Part shown: one piece after another, positions 23,271-30,527 of the stretch | How positions within the stretch are numbered: the first letter of the stretch is position 1 | Layout of the letters: each line of letters opens with the position of its first letter | Source: Clostridia bacterium | GTDB taxonomy: Bacteria > Bacillota > Clostridia > UBA1212 > UBA1255 | Length of the DNA stretch: 43,109 bases | Assembly (NCBI GenBank): GCA_017935905.1 | Contig: JAGBGO010000081.1 | Span: forward strand, 1 to 43,109 | Reading direction: 5' to 3' | Notes under the pieces: generated by a model | Told to the model about the DNA's origin: nothing | What the model saw: the letters and a program-made list of their open reading frames with translations, nothing else | Database searches by the model: none | Translations under genes and position numbers: made by a program

Positions 23271-24725
23271 GTGTTTGTAGGAAGAGAAGCAGAACTTACA
23301 TTTCTTCAAGATAAATACAATGAAAATCAAGGTCAGCTTATTGTTCTTTATGGTAGACGACGTGTTGGGAAGACTGAAACTTTACGGGAATTCTGCAAAG
23401 GAAAACCACACGTTTTTTATTCGTGTACACAAAGTACTGATAAAGTTCAATTAGCAAAATTCTCTAAACAAATATTAATGGAGAATATACCAGCCAAACA
23501 ATATGTCTCTGAATTTTCTGATTGGGAAAGTGCTTTTCACGCTGTGTGTGAATTGCCTTATGGCAATCAAAAGAAGTTACTTGTCATTGACGAATTTCCG
23601 TATATGTGTAAGGGAAATAACAGCATTCCTTCTATTCTTCAAAATTTGTGGGATAGAGAATTAAAGGACAGTAATGTGATGATTATTCTCTGCGGTAGCG
23701 CAATGAGTTTTATTGAAAAAGAATTGCTTGCGGAGAAAAATCCGCTTTATGGCAGAGCAACCGGCATTTATAAAATGACTGAAATGGGATTTTATGATGC
23801 AATTCGATTCTTTCCCGAATACTCGGATCGAGATAAGATTTTGGCATACGCAATTCTTGGTGGGATTCCCCATTATCTTCGGCAATTTAGTCCGGGACTG
23901 ACACTGACAGAAAACATTAAGCAAAATATTCTGACGAAGGGTTGTGTTCTTTATAGCGAGGTAGAATTTCTGTTGCATCAGGAACTTCGAGAAACTGCTA
24001 TCTACAATTCTATTATAGAGGCAGTGGCTCTTGGTAATACAAAGTTAAATGATATTAGTCAGAAATCGCTCGTGGAAGACACATCCAAAACAAGTGTTTA
24101 TCTCAAAAATTTAACGGAACTTGGAATTATAGAAAGAGATTTTTCCGTTGACGCTAAAATAAAAGAAAAGGCAAATACGAATAGAGGCATTTATCTTCTG
24201 ACGGATAATTTCTTCCGCTTTTGGTATGCCTTTGGCTTTGCTAACTTTTCTCAACTTGAGGATGGCGATGTGGATGGTGTATATGAATACGTTGTTAAAC
24301 CGGCTTTGCATGAATTTGCTTCTTTTTCATTTGAGGATGTTTGCAGAGAGTTTGTTAAAGAAAAGCAAAAACAAAATGCGTTACCATTTCGCTATTGCGA
24401 TATGGGGCGATGGATGGGTAGAACAACAATTCGAGACAAAAATGTGGCTACTGGCATAAGAATTGCTGAAACAGAAATTGATATTCTTGCCATAGGACGA
24501 GGCGCAAAAGAATACTTGGTGGGGGAGTGTAAATTCAAAAAAGAACCATTCGATTATTCTGAATTTCTTGATACAACGGTCAAATTAAAACCTCTGCAAG
24601 AAAATGCAAAATTCTACTATGCTTTTTTCTCGGAATCAGGATTCGACAAAAAAATCATTTCTGAAGCCGAACGCAGAGGGGATATTTATCTTTATGCGTT
24701 AAATGAAATTGTAAATTACAAATAA
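23271..24725 (+). CDS. AAA/STAND-type ATPase with C-terminal DUF234 nuclease-like domain
   Basis: The start is GTG 23271, 7 bases after GGAGG; the ATG overlapping it meets a stop. The 484-residue protein begins MFVGREAEL, has Walker A GRRRVGKT (28-35), Walker B LLVIDEFP (Asp107, Glu108) and a sensor-like ILCGSAMSFIEKE. A winged-helix part lies at about 260-300 (TSVYLKNLTELGIIERDF). The C-terminus has the PD-(D/E)XK pattern TEIDILAIG ... VGECKFKK (Asp404, Glu419, Lys421), characteristic of DUF234. The family is abundant in archaea and gut Firmicutes, often in variable regions; a defence or mobile-element role has been suggested but is not established. A/T-rich base use and the adjoining toxin-antitoxin pairs fit an acquired island. 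Confidence 0.88.
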   Translation: MFVGREAELTFLQDKYNENQGQLIVLYGRRRVGKTETLREFCKGKPHVFYSCTQSTDKVQLAKFSKQILMENIPAKQYVSEFSDWESAFHAVCELPYGNQKKLLVIDEFPYMCKGNNSIPSILQNLWDRELKDSNVMIILCGSAMSFIEKELLAEKNPLYGRATGIYKMTEMGFYDAIRFFPEYSDRDKILAYAILGGIPHYLRQFSPGLTLTENIKQNILTKGCVLYSEVEFLLHQELRETAIYNSIIEAVALGNTKLNDISQKSLVEDTSKTSVYLKNLTELGIIERDFSVDAKIKEKANTNRGIYLLTDNFFRFWYAFGFANFSQLEDGDVDGVYEYVVKPALHEFASFSFEDVCREFVKEKQKQNALPFRYCDMGRWMGRTTIRDKNVATGIRIAETEIDILAIGRGAKEYLVGECKFKKEPFDYSEFLDTTVKLKPLQENAKFYYAFFSESGFDKKIISEAERRGDIYLYALNEIVNYK

Positions 24726-24757
24726 AGAAAAATATTGCCCGGTGCCGGTAAAAAAGA

Positions 24758-24797
24758 ACCCACCCTATTGCTTTGGCAGTAGGGTGGTTTTTGTGTT
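24758..24797. terminator. Terminator between the ATPase and the convergent VapC gene
   Basis: CACCCTATTGC at 24761-24771 pairs with GCAGTAGGGTG at 24776-24786 around TTTG, with one G-T pair, followed by TTTTTGTGTTTT. It lies between convergent genes and can serve both. Confidence 0.85.
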
Positions 24798-24806
24798 TTA
24801 TAAATT

Positions 24807-25214
24807 TCACAATCTTTCCAACAACTCTCCGGGCTTGATCGCCGGAACAGGGCTATAGGTAAAATCTTTAATATTTCTTGTTACAATATAATTCGCTTTT
24901 GCTCTTGCTGCGCAAACCGCTTGTAGAGCGTCCTCGTAATCAGAAAACTCTAAATCTGCAGCCTTTAGTAAGTCTGTTTCCCGCAAATCAATTACCGTAA
25001 ACAAAGAGGTGAGTGTGGTTAGTATTTCTTTAATCTTCTCTCCGTCCAATTCTTTTCGCATAATATGCACGATATTGGGGACGGACAGGGATGAAATGCA
25101 ACCATCGATTTGCGCGGTTTCACAGTATCTGAATATTTTCAACGAATCTTCTACAAAGTCTTTTCGATTGCACAGCACGTCTAAAATAACGTTCGTATCA
25201 ATGAGTATTTTCAT
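24807..25214 (-). CDS. PIN-domain toxin (VapC-like)
   Basis: The start is the ATG at 25214, 8 bases after AAAGGAG and giving MKILIDTNVILDVL; a longer frame upstream lacks a ribosome site. The 135-residue PIN domain has acidic residues Asp6 (DTN), Asp92/Glu94/Asp95 (SDYEDALQ) and Asp117 (TRNIKDF), which coordinate the metal of an RNase. The second conserved acidic position of many VapC proteins is Asn47 here. Its start overlaps the end of the Phd-like antitoxin gene by 17 bases, the normal arrangement of a type II toxin-antitoxin operon. Confidence 0.9.
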   Translation of the reverse strand: MKILIDTNVILDVLCNRKDFVEDSLKIFRYCETAQIDGCISSLSVPNIVHIMRKELDGEKIKEILTTLTSLFTVIDLRETDLLKAADLEFSDYEDALQAVCAARAKANYIVTRNIKDFTYSPVPAIKPGELLERL

Positions 25215-25431
25215 ATCGTGCGCTCCTTTCTGCACGCGCTTTCTTCTCATCCGCATCAGAAGAAAGAACGCCTACGAGACTGTCAGAAAGGAAGGATACG
25301 GCCTTCTCTTTGGAAATTAGACGAGCAACTTCGGAACCATTCTTCGTAATCACAATTTCGTGACCATTCTGAACTAATTTTAAATATCTGCCAAAGTTGT
25401 TTTGTACTTCTGTTGCTGTTGCAGTTGTCAT
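25198..25431 (-). CDS. Phd/YefM family antitoxin
   Basis: The 77-residue protein has an N-terminal Phd/YefM DNA-binding fold: TATEVQNNFGRYLKLVQNG followed by EIVITKNGSEVARLIS. The polar, charged C-terminal tail (about 45-77) should wrap around the toxin. GGAGG precedes ATG 25431. Pairing a Phd-type antitoxin with a PIN toxin is common in Firmicutes. It is the first gene of the pair and would repress its own promoter. Confidence 0.9.
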   Translation of the reverse strand: MTTATATEVQNNFGRYLKLVQNGHEIVITKNGSEVARLISKEKAVSFLSDSLVGVLSSDADEKKARAERSARYENTH

Positions 25432-25462
25432 CTTATTCGCCTCCTTTGTGCGTATTATTTAG

Positions 25463-25472
25463 CTAATATTAG
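25463..25472. promoter_or_regulatory. Perfect palindrome in the Phd/VapC promoter region
   Basis: CTAATATTAG is a perfect 10-bp palindrome 31 bases upstream of the antitoxin start, within A/T-rich promoter-like sequence on the minus strand. It is a good candidate operator for the Phd-like protein. Confidence 0.5.
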
Positions 25473-25513
25473 TATATACCAATTTAGGGATTTTGTAAAA
25501 TAGAATTATTTGC

Positions 25514-25542
25514 TTGTAATTGTAGCATAATTGTGCTATAAT
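25514..25542 (+). promoter_or_regulatory. Promoter with embedded operator of the second toxin-antitoxin pair
   Basis: TTGTAA at 25514-25519 and TATAAT at 25537-25542 are 17 bases apart. The whole of 25519-25542 is a near-perfect 24-bp palindrome: ATTGTAGCA mirrors TGTGCTATAAT, with inner arms TAGCA and TGCTA. It covers the spacer and the -10 box, so binding should block polymerase. Confidence 0.7.
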
Positions 25543-25569
25543 AATGTTACAAACAAGGAGATGATCGCA

Positions 25570-25836
25570 ATGCCTCAAATTATTCCAATTCGCGACTTAC
25601 GTGATACCACTAAAATATCCCAACTATGTAATAGCACCAATGAACCTCTCTTTGTTACCAAGAATGGGTACGGTGATATGGTGGTGATGAGTATGGCGAC
25701 ATACGAACAACAATTGGCGAAAGCGCAGCTGTACGATCAGATTATGGAAGGAAAGGTACAAGCTGACCAGGGCGAATTGATAGACGGAGAGACCGTGATG
25801 CAAAGACTCAAGGAGAGGTATGCGGGGGAGATTTGA
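25570..25836 (+). CDS. Phd/YefM-like antitoxin of the second toxin-antitoxin pair
   Basis: The start is ATG 25570, 9 bases after AAGGAG; the ATG at 25561 directly abuts that site. The 88-residue protein begins MPQIIPIRDLRDTTKI and contains PLFVTKNGYGDMVVMSMATY, the typical Phd/RelB-type DNA-binding half, then a helical tail rich in Gln and Glu that should bind the toxin. It overlaps the RelE-like toxin gene by 17 bases. Confidence 0.88.
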   Translation: MPQIIPIRDLRDTTKISQLCNSTNEPLFVTKNGYGDMVVMSMATYEQQLAKAQLYDQIMEGKVQADQGELIDGETVMQRLKERYAGEI

Positions 25837-26146
25837 TTATAAGTTCACCAAATTAGCAATGGATGACCTTGATCAAGTGTTGTCCTATATTGCAAATGTG
25901 CTTGTTAATCCTATTGCTGCAAGAAACTTATATACACAGATTGAAAGTGCAATTACCTATATTTGCTCTTTTCCCTACGCAAGTCCGGATTGTTCTTGTT
26001 ATTTGATCGAGGAAGAGAATGTTCGCCATATTAAAGTAGGAAATTATATGCTGATTTATGAAATTAAGTTGGATATACATATGATATATATTCTGAGATT
26101 TTGTTATGCGAAGATGGATTTGATCAATTTGCAAGTTGGCCGCTAA
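25820..26146 (+). CDS. RelE/ParE family toxin
   Basis: The 108-residue protein has the RelE/ParE fold pattern: KFTKLAMDDLDQVLSYIAN, AARNLYTQIESAI, a central proline-containing loop and the strand pair VRHIKVGNYMLIYEI ... IYILRFCYAK. Members either cleave mRNA on the ribosome or inhibit gyrase; the sequence does not decide which. ATG 25820 follows AGGAGAGG at very short spacing, consistent with coupling to the antitoxin upstream. Confidence 0.88.
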   Translation: MRGRFDYKFTKLAMDDLDQVLSYIANVLVNPIAARNLYTQIESAITYICSFPYASPDCSCYLIEEENVRHIKVGNYMLIYEIKLDIHMIYILRFCYAKMDLINLQVGR

Positions 26147-26149
26147 TTT

Positions 26150-26183
26150 AAACGCCTCATTGCGTGTGCAGTGAGGCGTTTTA
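26150..26183. terminator. Terminator after the RelE-type toxin
   Basis: AAACGCCTCA and TGAGGCGTTT form a perfect 10-bp stem, with extra TGC/GCA pairing inside the loop, followed by T. It lies between convergent genes. Confidence 0.85.
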
Positions 26184-26188
26184 GCATA

Positions 26189-26389
26189 TTAATCTTTTAC
26201 GTATTCTGCAATATCTTCTAATTTACAATCTAAAATGGTGCATAACTGATTGAGTGTATACGTGCTCACATTCTCGTTCTTGCGCAGGCGGTCCAATTGG
26301 CCTGTGCTGATATGATAATGCTTAATTAGTTTGTATTGTGAGATATTCTTCTCGGATAATGTTTTCCATAGTTTGTCGTAAGATATCAT
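26189..26389 (-). CDS. XRE/Cro-type helix-turn-helix regulator
   Basis: The 66-residue protein is essentially one HTH domain: NISQYKLIKHYHISTGQLDR followed by LNQLCTILDCKLEDIAEYV. This YozG-like class is typical of small repressors. Its start faces the promoter of the large phospho-signalling cluster 90 bases away, so it could regulate that cluster, or it may belong to the neighbouring toxin-antitoxin island. The ribosome site is weak (GAGG). Confidence 0.85.
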   Translation of the reverse strand: MISYDKLWKTLSEKNISQYKLIKHYHISTGQLDRLRKNENVSTYTLNQLCTILDCKLEDIAEYVKD

Positions 26390-26447
26390 GGTTAGTTCCA
26401 GCCTCGTGTTCTGTATTGTTTGCTATTTCCATAATTTACCAAAAATA

Positions 26448-26462
26448 ACCATAGAGTATGGT
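26448..26462. promoter_or_regulatory. Inverted repeat between the XRE gene and the signalling cluster
   Basis: ACCATA and TATGGT form 6-bp perfect arms around GAG, placed between the divergent XRE gene and the cluster promoter. It is a plausible operator for the XRE protein. Confidence 0.4.
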
Positions 26463-26480
26463 ATTATGAAAGTCTATTTA

Positions 26481-26509
26481 TTGACAATTGCCCGTAATCG
26501 GGCTATAAT
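26481..26509 (+). promoter_or_regulatory. Perfect-consensus promoter of the ten-gene signalling cluster, with an inverted repeat in the spacer
   Basis: TTGACA at 26481-26486, a 17-base spacer and TATAAT at 26504-26509. The spacer includes GCCCG TAAT CGGGC (26490-26503), a perfect 5-bp inverted repeat ending exactly at the -10 box. A full-consensus promoter with such a repeat suggests strong expression held in check by a repressor. Confidence 0.85.
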
Positions 26510-26549
26510 TTTTATGAAACGCTATTGAATTAAACTGGGAGGCAAAGTC

Positions 26550-28076
26550 GTGTCTAATACCGTTTTTTATTACGAACAAAAGCAAGCGTATCCCATGCTT
26601 TTTGTTTTTGATACAAAAGGAAATATGCGAAAATATGCGTTGCAAAAAAATGTGACAATTGGTAGAAATACAACGAATCACAGTGTAGATATCCCGCTTT
26701 CTTCCACAATCGTATCTAGAAATCATGGTAAGATTGAATGCGTAAGAGATGAATACATATACACAGATTGTGGTAGTACCAATGGCACTTTTGTAAATGG
26801 TGTGCGCATTGGGAGCCGCTCTCAATTTGATCAAAGTTCGGTGACCTTGCATGATGGTGATATATTATCCTTTGATTTGAAAGAAAATGGATGTTCGCAT
26901 CCGGAGCAAATGGTTGCAATTTTTACCACCGTTTTATCTGAGCAAGTGAAATGGAAGAAAGTACAACTACACGCTGAAATTGCAGAAATTCATATTGGTC
27001 GCACAGCATCTAATTCTTTGAATATTGCGAACGATATGATTTCGGAACACCATGCATCTTTCTTTCGTGCAGAGCATGGTTGGGCGGTTGTCGATCATAA
27101 CAGTACGAATGGCGTTTATATCAATGCGTCACGCATTCGTGCATCCAGATATCTATCGGATATGGATGTTATCCGTATAGCGGATATTTTCTTTGTGTTT
27201 TACGAAAATAGTTTGTTTTTTTGTGATGGATCTGAAACAACCGAGTTATCCAAGGGGAAGAAGGAGTTAAAGATTAATATCTTAGAGCGTAGTGTGATGC
27301 AACGCTTTAAGAAGATTCGTTTGTTACAAGATATCAATTTGACCGTATCTAGTGGGGAAATGGTATTGATATTGGGTGGCTCCGGTGCCGGAAAGACTAC
27401 ATTCATTAATGCGGTGATGGGATATGAGAAAGCACAGGGGAGAATCACCTATGATAAAACGGATATTTACGAAGAATATGAACGAATGAAATATCAAATT
27501 GGATTTGTACCGCAACAGGATTTACTTCGAGGTAGCGATTCTGTTTACGATACACTTTCGAATGCGGCTGCAATGAAACTTCCGGCCGATTATACACCGA
27601 AAGAGCGTGAACTTCGTATTCAAACCGTATTGGAAGAATTGGGGCTCAGTCGAGAACGAAATACACTAGTATCTAAACTTAGTGGTGGACAAAGAAAGCG
27701 CTTGAGCATTGCGGTGGAATTTATTGCGGATCCTGCACTGTTTTTCTTGGATGAGCCGGACTCGGGACTTGACGATATTATGGGCAAAGGTTTGATGGAG
27801 AACTTACGCAGTATTGCAGATAAAGGCACCATTATTATGGTGATAACCCATAGCCCGCAACGAGCAGCCACTTTATTCGATAAAGTTATAGTTCTTGCCA
27901 AGAGTACCGTGGACAATTGCGGACATTTGGCTTTCTATGGATCGCCGGAAGAAGCATTCCGTTTCTTTGATGTACAGTCCTTTTATGGTATCGTAAATAA
28001 AATTACCCGACCGGATGAGAACGGGGAAGGTCTATCGGACTATTTTATTGAGAAATATAACGGTGTACACCTGTAA
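26550..28076 (+). CDS. FHA-FHA-ABC transporter ATPase (Rv1747/ABCG-like)
   Basis: The start is GTG 26550 after GGAGG. The 508-residue protein has two forkhead-associated domains, which bind phosphothreonine peptides. FHA1 shows IGR (37-39), SRNHG (56-60) and GSTNGTFVNG (75-84); FHA2 shows IGR (149-151), SEHHASF (165-171) and NSTNGVYIN (184-192). The ABC ATPase domain (about 245-480) has Walker A GGSGAGKT (276-283), signature LSGGQ (377-381), Walker B LFFLDEP (397-403) and switch His434. This order matches the N-terminal two thirds of mycobacterial Rv1747, whose export activity is controlled by FHA binding and PknF phosphorylation. The membrane part is encoded by the next gene, 23 bases downstream. 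Confidence 0.92.
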   Translation: MSNTVFYYEQKQAYPMLFVFDTKGNMRKYALQKNVTIGRNTTNHSVDIPLSSTIVSRNHGKIECVRDEYIYTDCGSTNGTFVNGVRIGSRSQFDQSSVTLHDGDILSFDLKENGCSHPEQMVAIFTTVLSEQVKWKKVQLHAEIAEIHIGRTASNSLNIANDMISEHHASFFRAEHGWAVVDHNSTNGVYINASRIRASRYLSDMDVIRIADIFFVFYENSLFFCDGSETTELSKGKKELKINILERSVMQRFKKIRLLQDINLTVSSGEMVLILGGSGAGKTTFINAVMGYEKAQGRITYDKTDIYEEYERMKYQIGFVPQQDLLRGSDSVYDTLSNAAAMKLPADYTPKERELRIQTVLEELGLSRERNTLVSKLSGGQRKRLSIAVEFIADPALFFLDEPDSGLDDIMGKGLMENLRSIADKGTIIMVITHSPQRAATLFDKVIVLAKSTVDNCGHLAFYGSPEEAFRFFDVQSFYGIVNKITRPDENGEGLSDYFIEKYNGVHL

Positions 28077-28099
28077 TACGGTTAAGGAGAAGGGTTTCT

Positions 28100-28978
28100 A
28101 TGCATGATAAAAGAATTGGAAGATTTGGACAGATTAAGATTTATATCGGTAAATGTTTTCGTTCGTTTTTAAATGAGAAAGGGTGGAAATCGCTCATTAC
28201 CACGCTCATCGTTGCTGTCATATTATCGTGGGTAATAGGCGGAAATACCTTTAAAGTGTTTGAAAACACCAGAAGTGGTGCCTTTGCAATGATTTGCGGT
28301 TGTATATGGACCGGCTTGTTTAACTCGATTCAATCTATTTGTAGGGAACGGCAGATTATTAAGCGCGAGCATCGTACCGGATTACATATCTCTTCGTACG
28401 TTGTTGCGCATTTGATTTATGAATTTGTATTATGTGTTGCAGAAGCGGTAATTTTGACAGGTGTATTTGACTTGTTTAGAACGTTTCCAAAAGATGGAAT
28501 TTTATTTGGCTGGACCGGACTTGAATTTCTGATCTCTTTTACATTGGTTATTTTCTGCGCAGATGCTTTGGGTATTATGATTTCCTGTATTGTTAAGACG
28601 CAAAATGCAGCTATGACGGTGATGCCGTTTGTGCTCATTATTCAATTGGTTATGTCCGGTATGATGTTTAAACTTCCGGAAAAAGCAGATGGTGTCAAAG
28701 AACTTACCATTAGTAAGTGGGGGCTTACCTCTATTTGTTGTACTGCTGATGTTACGAAACTTCCTACGGCGAAAGAAATCGCGATGCAACAAGAAGGCAG
28801 CGCAGTCTCTATTCCTTCCACGCAAGCAGAAATTGAAACAATGGAGCAATACAAAAAAGAATACAAGGCTTCTACGTCTAATATTCTGCAATGCTGGGGC
28901 GTGCTTGGTGGTTACAGTGTGCTGTATGGAGCATTGGGGATTTTATTTTTGAAGCTTGTGGATAAAGACAAGAGGTAG
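28100..28978 (+). CDS. ABC-2 type permease partner of the FHA-ABC ATPase
   Basis: The 292-residue protein has about six hydrophobic segments (about 33-50, 60-80, 100-122, 132-155, 165-190, 265-285) and the ABCG-like stretch REHRTGLHISSYVVAHLIYEF, where the coupling helix meets the ATPase. A hydrophilic loop of about 75 residues separates the last two helices. It lacks its own ATPase and follows the FHA-ABC gene, so the two should form a homodimeric exporter. The cargo is unknown; Rv1747 has been linked to lipid-containing glycoconjugates. Confidence 0.88.
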   Translation: MHDKRIGRFGQIKIYIGKCFRSFLNEKGWKSLITTLIVAVILSWVIGGNTFKVFENTRSGAFAMICGCIWTGLFNSIQSICRERQIIKREHRTGLHISSYVVAHLIYEFVLCVAEAVILTGVFDLFRTFPKDGILFGWTGLEFLISFTLVIFCADALGIMISCIVKTQNAAMTVMPFVLIIQLVMSGMMFKLPEKADGVKELTISKWGLTSICCTADVTKLPTAKEIAMQQEGSAVSIPSTQAEIETMEQYKKEYKASTSNILQCWGVLGGYSVLYGALGILFLKLVDKDKR

Positions 28979-28985
28979 TGAGTCG

Positions 28986-29720
28986 ATGATTACTTTAGAT
29001 TATGCCTATATCACTTATCCGGGAGATCGATCGATCAATGAAGATGCAGTGGGATTCGTAGCGACGCAAGAAAAACACTGTTTCGTCCTTTGTGATGGTC
29101 TTGGCGGACATGGTATGGGGGATGAGGCATCTTTCTTGGTGAAAGAAAGCATCTTGAAAGATTTTACCACGCAGGAAAGCCTGGCAGATTTTCTGCCCAT
29201 TGCTTTTACACACGCCCAGGAAACCTTGCTTATACAACAAGCCAATAAACATGCACAGCAAAAAATGAAAACTACGGCTGTTTGTATGGTATGTGATATG
29301 AAGAAACTATACGTGGGTTTTGTGGGGGATTCCAGGTTCTACGCATTTTGTAAAAAAGGTGTTGCTGTTCAAACCGCTGATCACAGTGTTCCTTATCGCT
29401 TGTATTTATCCAAAATGATTCAAGAAGAGGAAATTCGAACGCATCCGGACAGAAATATATTGCTCCGCGTAATGGGGGTTCCGTGGAATGAATCGCAGTA
29501 CGAAATACTGAAGCCTATGAAATTAAAATCTTATCAAGGTTTCTTACTGTGTTCGGACGGATTTTGGGAGTTAATTACAGAAGAGGAGATGTGTGAATTG
29601 TTGCAGGGATCAAACACTGCCGCAGAATGGCTCTCAAAAATGCAAGGTGTGGTTGCCGCACATCCCAAAAAAGATAAAGATAATTTCTCTGCGATTGCAG
29701 TTCTCGTGCATAAGAGGTAA
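28986..29720 (+). CDS. PP2C-type protein phosphatase 1 of the signalling cluster
   Basis: The 244-residue protein from ATG 28986 (7 bases after the permease stop, GAGGT upstream) carries all PP2C metal-site motifs: SINEDAVGF, LCDGLGGHGMGDEAS, FVGDSRFYA, CSDGFWEL and KDNFSAIAVLV. It is a soluble Mn/Mg-dependent Ser/Thr phosphatase that should remove phosphates placed by the two downstream kinases. A frame extending upstream to 28956 has no ribosome site. It is followed after 5 bases by a second PP2C gene. Confidence 0.94.
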   Translation: MITLDYAYITYPGDRSINEDAVGFVATQEKHCFVLCDGLGGHGMGDEASFLVKESILKDFTTQESLADFLPIAFTHAQETLLIQQANKHAQQKMKTTAVCMVCDMKKLYVGFVGDSRFYAFCKKGVAVQTADHSVPYRLYLSKMIQEEEIRTHPDRNILLRVMGVPWNESQYEILKPMKLKSYQGFLLCSDGFWELITEEEMCELLQGSNTAAEWLSKMQGVVAAHPKKDKDNFSAIAVLVHKR

Positions 29721-29725
29721 CGGAT

Positions 29726-30511
29726 ATGATCAATTATGAAGATGAATATCAAGCTTATAATAGCAATGAAATACTTGAAATAACCGTTCTTTCTCTAAAG
29801 GGAAATCGCATTCTGCAAGAAGATTGCGTTGGTTATGTGCTGAAGCGCAAAGAAGGAATTGTTGTATTATGCGACGGCATGGGCGGCCACGATGGCGGCC
29901 AAATGGCTAGTCGAACCGCAGTGGAAGGATTTCTTCAGGCGTACAATACCTATGATGAATCCGTATCCGTACAAGAATTTCTTTTGGCAACCCTGGATGG
30001 CTTGGATCGAACCATTCATGGTTTGAAGCGTTCTGACGGAAATCTTATGCAAGCGGGCACTACCATAACGGCTATTTATATTCAAGATAATCGGTTGTTT
30101 TGGGTCAGTGCGGGGGATAGTCGACTTTATGCCATCCGAAATCGTGAGATGGTACAAATTACGAAAGATCATACGTACCGTATGCTTTTGGACCTAAGAA
30201 AGAGTAAAGGCGAAATCTCTCAAGAAGAATACAAAACGGAAATTAAACGAGGACAGATGCTGATCAGCTTTTTGGGTGTCGGGGGACTTCCGTATGTAGA
30301 GAATAACAAAGCACCATTTATGTTACAAGGTGATGATTTGTTGGTTTTAATGTCGGATGGCATCTATAAATTATTAGAGCCAAAAGAAATGGAAGAACTG
30401 TTTCAAAGTGGTCGCGTTACGGAAATGGTATCCGGCATTCAAGCAAAAGTGGCAGCGTCCGCTCAAAAAAATATAGATAATCTCACAATTGCAATTGTCA
30501 AAATTAAATAA
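29726..30511 (+). CDS. PP2C-type protein phosphatase 2 of the signalling cluster
   Basis: The 261-residue protein has complete PP2C motifs: LQEDCVGYV, LCDGMGGHDGGQMAS, SAGDSRLYAI, LMSDGIYKLL and NIDNLTIAIV. It is only distantly similar to the preceding PP2C and has a longer flap region (RKSKGEISQEEYKTE). Two complete phosphatases in one operon with two kinases suggest separate substrates or opposing conditions. ATG 29726 follows GAGGTAACGG. Confidence 0.94.
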   Translation: MINYEDEYQAYNSNEILEITVLSLKGNRILQEDCVGYVLKRKEGIVVLCDGMGGHDGGQMASRTAVEGFLQAYNTYDESVSVQEFLLATLDGLDRTIHGLKRSDGNLMQAGTTITAIYIQDNRLFWVSAGDSRLYAIRNREMVQITKDHTYRMLLDLRKSKGEISQEEYKTEIKRGQMLISFLGVGGLPYVENNKAPFMLQGDDLLVLMSDGIYKLLEPKEMEELFQSGRVTEMVSGIQAKVAASAQKNIDNLTIAIVKIK

Positions 30512-30527
30512 ATGGAGGATGGATTAA

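Noticed and set aside
28986..30511. A recent tandem duplication of the two PP2C genes
   Set aside because: Outside the metal-site motifs the two proteins are quite different in sequence and flap length, so any duplication is old.
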